Shown here one piece after another: positions 31,665 to 40,364 of a stretch of 56,079 nt of DNA; position 1 is the first letter of the stretch, and every line of letters starts with the position of its first letter. The position numbers and the translations under genes were made by a program. The DNA lies in contig NZ_JANQOI010000175.1 of assembly GCF_028289705.1 (NCBI RefSeq), positions 1 through 56,079 of the forward strand. Direction: 5' to 3'. The notes below the pieces were generated by a model, which had not been told where the DNA came from, searched no databases, and was given only the letters and a program-made list of their open reading frames with translations. This stretch comes from Pelagibius sp. Its GTDB lineage: Bacteria > Pseudomonadota > Alphaproteobacteria > Kiloniellales > Kiloniellaceae.

Positions 31665-32841
31665 GAGGCGCTGGACGCCTCAACGTCAGCCCCGCCGCCA
31701 GCACCAGCCAGCCCGCGGCTACCACCGCCAGTACGGTAAAACCGAAGTCGGCGTAGACCAGGCCCATGGCGGCGCCAGCGAGGAAGTGGGCGACGTAGGT
31801 GACGCCGCTGTAGAGGCCCATGACGGCACCGCGGGTCCGCTCCGGGCCGCTGGAGAGCAGCGAGACGATGATGGTGAGGCCGAGGTGGTTGAGCACACCC
31901 CAGGGCGCGGCCAGCAGGACGATAGCAAGGGGACCAGCAGCGGCCGCCCAGGGCTGGGCCAGGTAGACCCCGCCGATCAGCAGCATCACCGGCGCCGCCA
32001 GGCGCCATGGGCCGAGGCGGTCGACGAGGCCGCCGAAGGCCACCGCCGCGCCGAAGCCGAGGCCGTAGCTGAGGGCGATGAGCCCGCCGAGCCCCGCCCC
32101 GGCGTCATGCAGCCCGCGTAGGTGGTCGCTCAGGAAGGTGTAGGTGCCGTAGAAGGCGATCATGTAGGCCAGGGTCACCAGCAGCAGGCGGACCACGCCC
32201 GGCTGCGCCAGGGCGATGCGGTAGGAGGCGCCGGCCTGGCCTGCCGACCTCGGCCGGGCCGGGAGCGTGAGGAAGCTGAGCGCCGAGAGCGCCGCCAGCC
32301 CGGCCATCGCCACGAAGGCGCCGCGCCAGCCGAGCTGATCGGAGAGCAGGGCCGCCAACGGTACCCCCAGCACGAGCGCCAATGACCAGCCGGTGATCAC
32401 CCGCCCCACGGCCCGGGCCCTCAGTACCTGGGGCGTAAGGTCGGCGGCGAGCGCATAGATAGACGGCAGGATGATGCCGGCGGCGAGACCGCAGGCGCCC
32501 ATGGCAACCGCGAGTTCCCATCCATTCGCGGCGAAGGCCACCGCCAGCAGCGCCAGGGCCAGCGCCGCCATGGCGGCGATCAAGGTTGGTCGGCGCGACC
32601 AGAGGTCGAGCTTCGGCGCCGCGGCCAGGGCGGCCAGCGCCACCCCGGCGCCGTAAGCCCCGACGGCCCGGCCGATGACCGCGGGGCCGACACCCAGGTC
32701 GCGGGCCATGTCCGTCAGCATCGGCGCCACCATCAGCGCCTGCACGCCGACCACGGCGATCCCCAGCATCAGGCAGCCGAGGTGGCGGCTCTGCCGGCCG
32801 GTGAAACGCGCGCGCTCCGCCCCCAGTGCGGCCTCGGCCAT
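31645..32841 (-). CDS. Major facilitator superfamily transporter
   Basis: The 398-residue product reads as a 12-helix transporter of the DHA1-like drug/sugar efflux type, with a motif-A-like loop (APKLDLWSRRPTLIAAMA) between helices 2 and 3 and a related LVDRLGPWRLAAPVM in the second half. No binding protein or other transport gene lies nearby, so the substrate is unknown. The Lrp-type regulator gene at 32975 is divergent and may control it. The last codons lie within the REP-like element. Confidence 0.88.
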   Translation of the reverse strand: MAEAALGAERARFTGRQSRHLGCLMLGIAVVGVQALMVAPMLTDMARDLGVGPAVIGRAVGAYGAGVALAALAAAPKLDLWSRRPTLIAAMAALALALLAVAFAANGWELAVAMGACGLAAGIILPSIYALAADLTPQVLRARAVGRVITGWSLALVLGVPLAALLSDQLGWRGAFVAMAGLAALSALSFLTLPARPRSAGQAGASYRIALAQPGVVRLLLVTLAYMIAFYGTYTFLSDHLRGLHDAGAGLGGLIALSYGLGFGAAVAFGGLVDRLGPWRLAAPVMLLIGGVYLAQPWAAAAGPLAIVLLAAPWGVLNHLGLTIIVSLLSSGPERTRGAVMGLYSGVTYVAHFLAGAAMGLVYADFGFTVLAVVAAGWLVLAAGLTLRRPAPQSSLRT

Positions 32842-32974
32842 GGTCCCCTCCCGTCGCCAATTCTTTCGTGGTCAACCTCATATTTGGTCGAACATCATTC
32901 GGCATAAAGGCCTATCTCGCCGATCCAAGAAAATACGAATGGCGTTCAGTGCCGAACCTGATACGGTATCAACC

Positions 32975-33412
32975 ATGGATACCCTGGACCGAAAGCTGTT
33001 AGGCCTGCTGGCCGAGGACGCCACCCTTTCCTACAAGGAATTGGGCGAGCGGCTTCACCTCTCGGCGCCCGCCGTGCACGAGCGGGTGAAGAAGCTGAAG
33101 AAGTCCGGCGCCATTACCGGCACGGTGGCGCGGCTCGACGGAGCGGCGGTGGGCCGCCCGCTCTGCGCCTTCATCCACATGGACACCGAAGGCTGGGGCA
33201 AGACGCAGGAGCTGATGGCCATCGTCGACGACAGCCGGGTGGAGGAGATCCACGCCGTCGCCGGCAACACCTGTATGGTCCTGAAGGTGCGATGCGAGAG
33301 CACCCAGGCGCTGGAGGACATCCTCCACCGCCTCTACGCGGTGCCCGGCATGATCCGCACCCAGTCCTACATCGTCCTCAACACCTACCTGGAGCGCGGC
33401 CCGGGGGTGTGA
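32975..33412 (+). CDS. Lrp/AsnC family transcriptional regulator
   Basis: The 145-residue product starts MDTLDRKLLGLLAEDATLSYKELGERLHLS, the helix-turn-helix of the Lrp family, and continues with the AsnC ligand-binding domain (AFIHMDTEGWGKTQEL, EEIHAVAGNTCMVLKVRC). These regulators sense amino acids or related small molecules. It diverges from the MFS gene across 133 bases. The open frame extends 300 bases upstream over that gene, but family length fixes the ATG at 32975. Confidence 0.92.
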   Translation: MDTLDRKLLGLLAEDATLSYKELGERLHLSAPAVHERVKKLKKSGAITGTVARLDGAAVGRPLCAFIHMDTEGWGKTQELMAIVDDSRVEEIHAVAGNTCMVLKVRCESTQALEDILHRLYAVPGMIRTQSYIVLNTYLERGPGV

Positions 33413-33498
33413 GGTCCGACGCCCGAACAGCAGTCTTTCCAAGCTGACACTGGCATGAGCCTCCCGACCAACGGCAAGACCCTAGGTGAGATCATCGC

Positions 33499-34293
33499 AT
33501 GAAGATCATTCACCGTGTTTCGCTTTCCGTTTCGTTCAATGAGAAGCAGGCTTTCGGCGCCCTGGGCATTCAGTTGGACGAAGGATTTTCCAGCTTCGAT
33601 ATCGAGGAGTCGGACCCTCGGTGGCCCCAGGTTGCAGAGTTGATCGAGGGCTTTCAGGCCGTCGACATCGCCACCACCAAGTTCTCAGCGAAAGAGATAC
33701 GGCACGCGAAACGTCTGCAGGTGGCTGCGGACAATCACCAAGGTTATCCGGAACCCTCCGACGATTTCGGCTATCTCAACGTGACCTATGACTGCTCGAA
33801 CCACTGCCCCGAATGCGGCTGTGGCCTGGTCCAGAAGGCCCCCTTCCGCATCAAGCTTCGCCCAAAGCACGGCAGGCGGCATATCTTTGGACTGAACTGG
33901 GTCTTCGATGAACTTTTCGTCTCGGCGGAAGCCTGGAAGCAGGTGTTCAAGCCCCATGGCCTGCAGAAGAGACCGGTCTTGGATGCAAAGCCCGGTCGTG
34001 AGCTGCAGCGCTTCGTGCAGCTTTCAATTCCTCAGACCGACCTCGGCTTCGATCTGACGGACTATCCTAGCGAGACCTGCCCGCATTGCGGACGAACCAA
34101 ATGGGAGCCCGTCTCCCGCGGCTTCTTTCCCAAGCTCAAGGGCGACTGTGACCTGCCGCTGTTCAAGGCGGCCCCCTATTTCGGATCGGGCGCCAGCGCC
34201 CACCACGCGCTGATCATGTCGCCCGCACTCTATCGCGCCGCGCAATACGCGAAACTGCGGGGCCTCTCGGTCATGGTCCTGGATGGCGATTGA
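33499..34293 (+). CDS. Unrecognised protein with two zinc-ribbon-like cysteine clusters
   Basis: The 264-residue product is not one I can assign. It has C99-x3-C103-x2-C106-x-C108 (NHCPECGCG) and C194-x2-C197 (TCPHCG), patterns typical of structural zinc sites, with an N-terminal part rich in beta-like and acidic segments and a C-terminal hydrophobic strand. Its base composition is visibly less GC-rich than its neighbours (codons such as TTC AAT GAG, GGA TTT). It looks like a single-gene insertion between the Lrp regulator and greB. Immunity or toxin-associated proteins of similar design exist, but no partner is adjacent. Confidence 0.7.
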   Translation: MKIIHRVSLSVSFNEKQAFGALGIQLDEGFSSFDIEESDPRWPQVAELIEGFQAVDIATTKFSAKEIRHAKRLQVAADNHQGYPEPSDDFGYLNVTYDCSNHCPECGCGLVQKAPFRIKLRPKHGRRHIFGLNWVFDELFVSAEAWKQVFKPHGLQKRPVLDAKPGRELQRFVQLSIPQTDLGFDLTDYPSETCPHCGRTKWEPVSRGFFPKLKGDCDLPLFKAAPYFGSGASAHHALIMSPALYRAAQYAKLRGLSVMVLDGD

Positions 34294-34313
34294 GTCATTG
34301 CCAGGGCAGGAGT

Positions 34314-34823
34314 CTAGTATTCCGCCTCATTGTACCGGATCGCCACCACCTCCAGTTCCTGGTCGCCGGCGGGGCGTTTCCAGGTGATGAGGTCGCCGAC
34401 GGCGGCGCCGTCGAGGGCGCGGGCCAGCGGGGAGACGTAGCTCACCTTGCCGGCCTGGGGATCGGCCTCGTCCTCGCCAACGATCTGGTAGTCGCGCTTC
34501 TGCCCCTCGTCGTCCTCCACCGTCACCACGGCCCCGAAGGCCACTTTATCGCGGGGCTGTTGCGCGAGGTCGACGGGAATCGCCGTGCGCAGGCGCTCCT
34601 CCCAGTAGCGCACCTCCTGCTCGACCCGCGGCAGATGCGCCTGGGCGGCCAGTTCGTCGTCGTGCGCCTTCAGGCTGGCGCGCTCGGCCTCGTACTCGGC
34701 CAACTTGTCGCGCAGCATCTTAAGGCCGGCCGGCGTCACGAAGTTCGGATGCGCGGAGACCGGCAGGTCGACCCGTTCTTCCGGCGCACCGGCATCGTCT
34801 TCTTTCACAAACGCTCGGGACAC
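34314..34823 (-). CDS. greB: Transcript cleavage factor, GreB type
   Basis: The 169-residue product has the N-terminal coiled coil (LKMLRDKLAEYEAERASL) that enters the RNA polymerase secondary channel and a C-terminal FKBP-like domain (VSYVSPLARALDGAAVGDLITWKRP). The opening SRAFVKEDD is typical of GreB. The start is GTG at 34823, directly after a full AAGGAGGT ribosome binding site; an ATG nine codons earlier overlaps that site and is rejected. GreB rescues backtracked polymerase by stimulating RNA cleavage. Confidence 0.88.
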   Translation of the reverse strand: MSRAFVKEDDAGAPEERVDLPVSAHPNFVTPAGLKMLRDKLAEYEAERASLKAHDDELAAQAHLPRVEQEVRYWEERLRTAIPVDLAQQPRDKVAFGAVVTVEDDEGQKRDYQIVGEDEADPQAGKVSYVSPLARALDGAAVGDLITWKRPAGDQELEVVAIRYNEAEY

Positions 34824-34854
34824 GTTCCTACCTCCTTGCATCCCGGAAAAGAAA

Positions 34855-34885
34855 ACCGGGCGGCACCGCCTGGATGCCGCCCGGT
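34855..34885 (-). terminator. Rho-independent terminator downstream of ilvE
   Basis: Perfect 10-bp arms ACCGGGCGGC and GCCGCCCGGT enclose an 11-base loop. On the minus strand the stem is followed by TTTTCTTTT, a good U-tract. It would end transcripts coming from ilvE before greB. The 78-bp repeat lies just upstream of it. Confidence 0.75.
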
Positions 34886-34900
34886 CTCTTCTTATCGGAC

Positions 34901-34978
34901 GGCGCCGGCCCGCGCCCCCGCCCGCCACCCAATGCAATTATGCTCGTGGGTGGCCGGGCGGGGGCGAGGGCCGGAACC
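34901..34978 (-). repeat. 78-bp palindromic repeat, copy 3
   Basis: It begins GGCGCCGGCCCGCGCCCCCG and ends GGGGCGAGGGCCGGAACC, in the same orientation as the copy at 17596. The arms carry small differences (GCGCCCCCGCCCGCC) and the loop is AATGCAATTATGCTCGT. It sits between ilvE and its terminator. Confidence 0.82.
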
Positions 34979-34987
34979 GCAAGAGCA

Positions 34988-35890
34988 TCACGCCACCTTG
35001 ACCGCCTTGGCCGGGGCGTGGGCGCGCACCAGGGCGTCGTAGTCGGTCATCAGGGTCCGGGTGATCTCCCCCGGGGTGAAGTGCCGGCCCTCGATCTCAG
35101 AGACCGGGGTCACCTCCACCGCGGTGCCGGTGATGAAGACCTCCTGCGTGCGGTCCAGTTCCTCCGGCATCAGCGCCCGCTCGATCACCTCATAGCCGCG
35201 CTGCTTGGCCAGGTCGATCACCGTGCGCCGGGTGATGCCGTCGAGGAAGCAGTCCGGGGTCGGCGTGTGGATCTTGCCGTCCTGCACCAGGAAAACGTTG
35301 GCGCCGGTGGCCTCGGCGATCTGGCCGCGGTAGTCCAGCATCAGCGCGTCGGCATAGCCCCGGGCCTCGGCAGCGTGCTTGGAGAGGGTGCAGATCATGT
35401 AGAGGCCGGCGGCCTTGGAGCGGCAGGGCGCGGTGTCCGGCGCCGGGCGGCGGTAGTCGGCCATGGCCATGCGGATGCCCTTCAGGCGCGCTTCCGGCGT
35501 GAAGTAGGCCGGCCAGGGCCAGGCGGCGATGGCCACGTGGATCTTGGTGTGCTGGGCGGAGACCGCCATCATCTCGCTGCCGCGCCAGGCGACCGGGCGC
35601 AGGTAGCCGTCCTCGATGCAGTTGGCCTCCAGGACCGCCATGGCGGCGGCGTCGATCTCGGCACGGCCGTAGGGGATATCGAAGCCCAGCAGCTTGCCGG
35701 AATCCAGCAAGCGCTGGTGGTGCTCCTCCATCTTGAAGATGCGCCCGGCATAGGAGCGTTCGCCCTCGAACACGCAGGAGCCGTAGTGCAGCCCATGGCT
35801 CAGCACGTGGACCTTGGCATCGCGCCAGGGCAGCATTTCGCCGTTGTACCAGATGACGCCGTCACGGTCGTCGAAGGGAAGTATGGACAT
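34988..35890 (-). CDS. ilvE: Branched-chain amino acid aminotransferase
   Basis: The 300-residue class IV PLP enzyme performs the last step of Val, Leu and Ile synthesis. It opens with VIWYNGEMLPWRDAKVHVLSHGLHYGSCVFEG, has the PLP lysine in RSKAAGLYM, then YADALMLDYRGQIAEATGANVF and DGITRRTVIDLA. The lengths and motifs fit the 290-310 residue bacterial enzyme. It is divergent from the MarR gene at 36176; the same arrangement beside a MarR/OmpR pair occurs in related bacteria. Confidence 0.94.
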   Translation of the reverse strand: MSILPFDDRDGVIWYNGEMLPWRDAKVHVLSHGLHYGSCVFEGERSYAGRIFKMEEHHQRLLDSGKLLGFDIPYGRAEIDAAAMAVLEANCIEDGYLRPVAWRGSEMMAVSAQHTKIHVAIAAWPWPAYFTPEARLKGIRMAMADYRRPAPDTAPCRSKAAGLYMICTLSKHAAEARGYADALMLDYRGQIAEATGANVFLVQDGKIHTPTPDCFLDGITRRTVIDLAKQRGYEVIERALMPEELDRTQEVFITGTAVEVTPVSEIEGRHFTPGEITRTLMTDYDALVRAHAPAKAVKVA

Positions 35891-36100
35891 GGCTCTTATC
35901 GTCCCTAGAACTCTGATTGCTTTTCATGGCCGGACGGCTGGACCGCGAACCCTGTCGCGCTTGTTTCCCGTTCTCCCGCCCGGTCGGCTAACCCCAAAAC
36001 CCCAGTCGCTGCATCCTTGGAAGTCCGGCGATCACCAAACTGACCCTTGAATCCTCTGCAAAATCAGTCAGTAATGCTCACCAATTAGCGATTTTATGCG

Positions 36101-36142
36101 CTCGATAGTCTCGAATTGATACTTTTTTTCAAAACTATCGAG
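36101..36142. promoter_or_regulatory. Inverted repeat upstream of the MarR gene
   Basis: Nine-base arms CTCGATAGT (36101-36109) and ACTATCGAG (36134-36142) flank a 24-base AT-rich spacer in the ilvE-MarR gap. The site lies 33 bases before the MarR start. It could be an operator with two half-sites or the stem of a leader hairpin. Confidence 0.4.
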
Positions 36143-36175
36143 TCTGATGTAACAAGATTAGGCAGATATGTCAAC

Positions 36176-36724
36176 ATGGCTGACATAAAAGGCGGGCCCA
36201 ACCCCCTCTTCCTGCGTGAGGAGGAACTGCGCCAGGCGATGGAACTGCTGTTCTTCGCCTACCGCGATTTCACTGGGGAGCCGGACAAGATCCTGGTGGA
36301 CTACGGCTTCGGGCGGGCCCACCACCGGGTGATCTATTTCGTCGGCCGCCATCCCGGGATCACCGTCTCCGACCTGCTGGCGATCCTGCGCATCACCAAG
36401 CAGTCGCTCTCCCGCGTTCTCGGCCAGCTGGTGCGCGAGGGCTTCATCGTCCAGCGCCCAGGCCTGCGCGACCGCCGCCAGCGCCTGCTGGAGCTGACCG
36501 ACAAGGGCCGCGAGCTGGAGACCAAGCTGAGCGAGCGCCAGCAGCGGCGCATCGCCCAGGCCTACCGCAAGGCCGGGGCCGAGGCGGTGGAGGGCTTCCG
36601 CACCGTGCTCACCAACATCATCGACGAACCGGACCGCGGCCGCTTCGAACGCCCCGAGACGCCGGCGAAAGCGCCGGTGAAGACGTCGGCCAAGACCCCA
36701 ACCAAGTCCGCCGCCCGCGGCTAG
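36176..36724 (+). CDS. MarR family transcriptional regulator (PetP-like)
   Basis: The 182-residue product has the MarR winged helix (HHRVIYFVGRHPGITVSDLLAILRITKQSLSRVLGQLVREGFI, then the wing GLRDRRQRLLELTDKG) between dimerisation helices, plus a Pro/Lys/Ala-rich tail of about 28 residues. It is followed by an OmpR-type regulator and an EnvZ-type kinase. The MarR + OmpR order recalls petP-petR of Rhodobacter, where the pair lies near respiratory genes. Here the target is unknown. The ATG at 36176 is chosen over an earlier in-frame codon on conservation. Confidence 0.88.
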   Translation: MADIKGGPNPLFLREEELRQAMELLFFAYRDFTGEPDKILVDYGFGRAHHRVIYFVGRHPGITVSDLLAILRITKQSLSRVLGQLVREGFIVQRPGLRDRRQRLLELTDKGRELETKLSERQQRRIAQAYRKAGAEAVEGFRTVLTNIIDEPDRGRFERPETPAKAPVKTSAKTPTKSAARG

Positions 36725-36757
36725 GCTTGTGCGGGGCGCCGCCCTATACTGCCGGCC

Positions 36758-37456
36758 ATGATCCAATCCGCTGCCAGCGAACCGGCGCATATCCTGGTGG
36801 TCGACGACGACACGCGGCTGCGCGACCTGCTGCAGCGCTTTCTCAGCGACCAGGGCTTTCGCGTCACCACCGCGGTGGACGCCGCCGACGCCCGGGCCAA
36901 GCTGGCGGCCTTCGCCTTCGACCTGCTGGTGCTCGACATCATGATGCCCGGCGAAAGCGGCCTGGAGCTGACCCAGACCCTGCGCCACGACAGCGCGGTG
37001 CCGATCCTGCTGCTCACCGCCATGAACGAGACCGAAGACCGCATCGCCGGCTTCGAGTGCGGGGCCGACGACTATCTGCCCAAGCCCTTCGAGCCGCGCG
37101 AGCTGGTGCTGCGCATCCACGCCATTCTGCGCCGGGTGCCCGCCGACGTACCCAAGCCCAGCGCCCGGATCACCTTCGGCGCCTTCTCCTTCGACCTGGA
37201 CCGCGAAGAGCTGACCCGCGACGGTGACTTCGTGCGCCTCACCGCCGCCGAGGCTTCGCTGCTCAAGGCGCTGGCGCGCCGCGCCGGGGAGCCAATCACG
37301 CGTCAAGATCTCTCCGAGGAAAGCCAGGTCAGCGGCAATGCGCGCACCATCGACGTGCAGGTCACCCGGCTGCGCCGCAAGATCGAGGCCGATCCGAAGT
37401 TCCCCCGCTATCTGCAGACCGTGCGCGGCACCGGCTATGTGCTGATGCCCGACTGA
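36758..37456 (+). CDS. OmpR-family response regulator (PetR-like)
   Basis: The 232-residue product has a receiver domain with the acidic pocket ILVVDDD, phospho-Asp in LLVLDIMMPGESG, Thr in LLLTAMN and Lys in PKPFEPRELVLRI, followed by a winged-helix DNA-binding domain (LTAAEASLLKALARRAGEPITRQDL, ending RGTGYVLMPD). It lies 33 bases after the MarR gene and 10 before the kinase, which is therefore its likely partner. Confidence 0.93.
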   Translation: MIQSAASEPAHILVVDDDTRLRDLLQRFLSDQGFRVTTAVDAADARAKLAAFAFDLLVLDIMMPGESGLELTQTLRHDSAVPILLLTAMNETEDRIAGFECGADDYLPKPFEPRELVLRIHAILRRVPADVPKPSARITFGAFSFDLDREELTRDGDFVRLTAAEASLLKALARRAGEPITRQDLSEESQVSGNARTIDVQVTRLRRKIEADPKFPRYLQTVRGTGYVLMPD

Positions 37457-37466
37457 CAGCCGGCCA

Positions 37467-38825
37467 ATGACCGACAGCGCCACCAACCCGCTCTATCCCC
37501 ACGGCGTTCCCGCCGGGCCGCTCCGGCGACTTCTGCCGCGCTCGCTTTTGGGGCGCGCGGTGCTGATCATCGTCACCCCGCTGATCCTGCTGCAGGTCAT
37601 CTCCACCTGGATCTTCTACGACCGCCACTACGACACCATCACCAAGCGTCTGGCCCAGGGCCTCGCCGGCGATGTCGCCGCCGTGGTCAACCTAATCGAG
37701 CGCAGCCCCGACGACAGCGATCTGGTGCGCATTTTCAGCCTCGCCCGGCGCACCATGCAGTTGGAGTTGTCGGTTAGCGAAGGCGCCACCCTGCTGGTCC
37801 CCGACCAAATCCCGCTGCGCGGCATCGTCGACCAGCGCCTGCGCACCGCCCTGGAGGAGCGGCTGGTCCAGGCCTTCGCTGTCGACACCCGCAGCCTGGA
37901 CGAACGGGTCGAAATCCTGGTGCAACTGAACCAGGGTGTGCTGCGGGTGCTGGTGACCGACGAGCGGCTGTTCTCCTCCACCACCTACATCTTCATTATC
38001 TGGACCATCGGCAGTTCGATCCTGCTGTTCGGCGTGGCGGTGATCTTCATGCGCAACCAGGTGAAGCCGATCCGCCGCCTGGCCAGCGCCGCCGAGGGCT
38101 TCGGCAAGGGGCGCATGGTGGAGGACTTCAAGCCGGAGGGCGCCACCGAAGTGCGCCAGGCCGCCGTCGCCTTCATCAACATGCGCGACCGCCTGAACCG
38201 GCAGGTCCACCAGCGCACCGAGATGCTGGCCGGCGTCAGCCACGACCTGCGCACGCCGCTGACCCGCATGAAGCTGCAGCTCGAAATGCTGAAGGACACG
38301 CCGGGCACCGAGGAGCTGCAGTCCGACGTCGCCGAGATGGAACACATGGTGGAGGGCTATCTCGCCTTCGCCCGCGGCGAGGGCAAGGAGACGCCGGTCA
38401 CCACGGACCTGACCGCCCTGCTGCGCGACGTGGTGGGCCAGATGACCCGGGACGGCCGGGTCGTCGATCTGCACCTGGAGCAGGAAATCACCCTGCCGCT
38501 GCGCCGCGAGGCGATGCGCCGCTGCCTGACCAATTTGATCGGCAACGCCCAGCGCTACGGACGCCAGGTCTCGGTGCGGGCGGGGCGGCGAAAGACGCTG
38601 ATCGAGGTGACCATAGACGACGACGGGCCGGGCATCCCCGAGGCGCAGCGCGAGGACGTCTTCAAACCCTTCTTCCGTCTGGAGCAGTCGCGCAACCCGG
38701 CGACCGGCGGGGTCGGCCTGGGCCTGACCATCGCCCGCGACGTGGCGCGCAGCCATGGCGGCGACGTGGTGCTGGAGACCGCCCCCGGCGGCGGCCTGCG
38801 GGCCCGGATCTGGCTGCCGCGGTAG
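37467..38825 (+). CDS. EnvZ-like membrane sensor histidine kinase
   Basis: The 452-residue product has a first membrane helix (about 30-52), a periplasmic loop of about 110 residues, a second helix (IFIIWTIGSSILLFGVAVIFM), a HAMP linker (RNQVKPIRRLASAAEGFGKG), HisKA (GVSHDLRTPLTRMKL) and HATPase_c (NLIGNAQRYG, DDDGPGIP, GVGLGLTIARDV). It has the architecture of OmpR-partner kinases. With the preceding regulator it forms a two-component system; the signal is unknown. Confidence 0.93.
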   Translation: MTDSATNPLYPHGVPAGPLRRLLPRSLLGRAVLIIVTPLILLQVISTWIFYDRHYDTITKRLAQGLAGDVAAVVNLIERSPDDSDLVRIFSLARRTMQLELSVSEGATLLVPDQIPLRGIVDQRLRTALEERLVQAFAVDTRSLDERVEILVQLNQGVLRVLVTDERLFSSTTYIFIIWTIGSSILLFGVAVIFMRNQVKPIRRLASAAEGFGKGRMVEDFKPEGATEVRQAAVAFINMRDRLNRQVHQRTEMLAGVSHDLRTPLTRMKLQLEMLKDTPGTEELQSDVAEMEHMVEGYLAFARGEGKETPVTTDLTALLRDVVGQMTRDGRVVDLHLEQEITLPLRREAMRRCLTNLIGNAQRYGRQVSVRAGRRKTLIEVTIDDDGPGIPEAQREDVFKPFFRLEQSRNPATGGVGLGLTIARDVARSHGGDVVLETAPGGGLRARIWLPR

Positions 38826-39017
38826 AGTCCTTCGTATTCTAACGGCATCGACCCGCTCCCCAGCTCGCGCCAGGGGCACATGAATGCCGGGCGAATTCGC
38901 CTTTGCTCTTTCAAGCCACAACGCCGCCGGGGCGCCTTCCAGTGCCTGGATTTAGATTGCATTAACGCCAAGCCCCTAAGCTCCGCTCACTCACGAAAGT
39001 CTTGTTGGGAGAGGGTC

Positions 39018-39800
39018 ATGGCGGCCACGAGCGCGCTCATTTCCGAAGAAGAAGTGGAACTCCAGATCGAAGGCGAGGCCCTGGACGAGGCCCGGGATCT
39101 GGTGACGAACCTCGAACTGCGCGTGCAGCAGGTGAAGAACGGCATCCTCGATCCCAAGGAAGCGGCCAAGACCCTGGCGATGGAATCGGCCAACCTGCGC
39201 ATGAAGGCGCGCTCGGTGAACTTGGTCGGTTTCGGCCCCCTCACCCACCAGCTCGACGAATACCTGAGCGAGATCGAGTCCGTCGAAACCAGGCACGCCG
39301 ACGACCTGATCGCCTTCGCCGACCGGATCGGCAGCCTGCTGGACGGCGAGACCGTGGAGGTCGAAGAGGTTTCCGCGGTGCTGCGCGAACTGCCGCAGCA
39401 GAGTTCCTTCAACGTCGAAGATGTCGAGATCACCGACACCATGGTGACGGTGATCATTCCGCAGCGCGCCGCCGCGAAGGTGGTGGGGCGCGAACTGGCG
39501 GCCTGCGGCTACCGCGTCTCCAGCGTCACCAACCCCATCGAGGCCCTGGAACTGATCCTCGAGACCAAGCCGGATCTGGTCATCACCTCCCAGGTGATGC
39601 CGCGGCTGAGCGGCGTCGACCTGGCCTGCGCGCTTTCGGCGATGCCGTCGACCCGCTCCATTCCCATCGCGCTGCTCACCAGCCTGGACCCCGACCATCC
39701 CGACCTGAAGTCCCTGCCGATGAACGTCGGTCTGATCCGCCGCGGCGCCCAGTTCGGCGACGACCTCGCCGACGTTCTGCAGCGCTTCAACATCACCTGA
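39018..39800 (+). CDS. Hpt-like plus receiver-like protein lacking phospho-acceptor residues
   Basis: The 260-residue product has a helical N-terminal half (about 15-125) that resembles an Hpt four-helix bundle and a C-terminal half (about 135-258) that resembles a CheY-type receiver. Neither carries the usual acceptor. Where Hpt has H-x-L-K-G the sequence is NLRMKARSVNLVGF with no His, and the receiver segment PDLVITSQVMPRLSG has Ser191 where the Asp should be. The acidic pocket is also missing (TVIIPQRA). It may act as a phosphate-independent adaptor. ATG 39018 follows GGGAGAGGG. It precedes the haemoglobin-cyclase pair by 190 bases. Confidence 0.72.
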   Translation: MAATSALISEEEVELQIEGEALDEARDLVTNLELRVQQVKNGILDPKEAAKTLAMESANLRMKARSVNLVGFGPLTHQLDEYLSEIESVETRHADDLIAFADRIGSLLDGETVEVEEVSAVLRELPQQSSFNVEDVEITDTMVTVIIPQRAAAKVVGRELAACGYRVSSVTNPIEALELILETKPDLVITSQVMPRLSGVDLACALSAMPSTRSIPIALLTSLDPDHPDLKSLPMNVGLIRRGAQFGDDLADVLQRFNIT

Positions 39801-39989
39801 TCGCCGGACCACCCGATCGCCGGGCGCGGGCCGAGAGGTCGCCCCTCAAAAACACGCCTAGATTGCATCCTACCCGTCGATCCTACAAGGCCGTGAGGAT
39901 CGCCGGGCAAGCCCTGGCCTATCGCCCCGCCGGAAATGCCGTGCTAGGCTAACGAGCCGCAGAAAACAAAAAAGGTCGAGGCGAGGGGG

Positions 39990-40352
39990 ATGAAGGCGAC
40001 GATGTTCGACCGCTACGGCGGCTTCGCCGTCGTGCACCGCGTGGTCTTGACATTCTACGACAAGATGCTCGATTCCGACATCGTCGGGCCCTACTTCGAC
40101 GAGATCGACATGCCGGCCCTGGTCGACCACCAGACCAAGTTCATCTCGCAGGTCATGGGCGGCCCGGCCAGCTACTCGAACGAGGTTCTGGAACAGGTCC
40201 ACCGCAACCTCGACATCAGCCTGGAAGCCTTCGATGAGATGGCGGATCTTCTGGAAGCGACCCTCAAAGAGTACGAATTCGAGCCCGCCGACATGCACCA
40301 GGTCATGAGCGAAATCAGAAGCCGCCGTTCCTTCATCGTCACCGATCAGTAG
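39990..40352 (+). CDS. Truncated haemoglobin (group I-like)
   Basis: The 120-residue product has the 2-on-2 globin pattern. Compared from memory with Mycobacterium GlbN, the distal TyrB10 is Y23 (TFYDKML), LeuE7 is L44 and GlnE11 is Q48 (LVDHQTKF), and the GGP loop at 57-59 is present. The proximal HisF8 is H71 (EQVHRNLDIS). A Tyr/Gln distal pair stabilises bound oxygen and supports NO reactions. GGCGAGGGGG gives a strong ribosome binding site. The adenylate cyclase gene begins 12 bases after the stop, so the globin may supply a haem sensor or protect the cyclase pathway. Confidence 0.88.
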   Translation: MKATMFDRYGGFAVVHRVVLTFYDKMLDSDIVGPYFDEIDMPALVDHQTKFISQVMGGPASYSNEVLEQVHRNLDISLEAFDEMADLLEATLKEYEFEPADMHQVMSEIRSRRSFIVTDQ

Positions 40353-40364
40353 CCCCGGCCGGCG

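Noticed and set aside
36176-38825. Naming the MarR-OmpR-kinase trio petP-petR with a defined role in cytochrome bc1 control
   Set aside because: The order is similar but no respiratory gene is adjacent and short-range similarity of regulators does not establish the target, so the symbols were left out.
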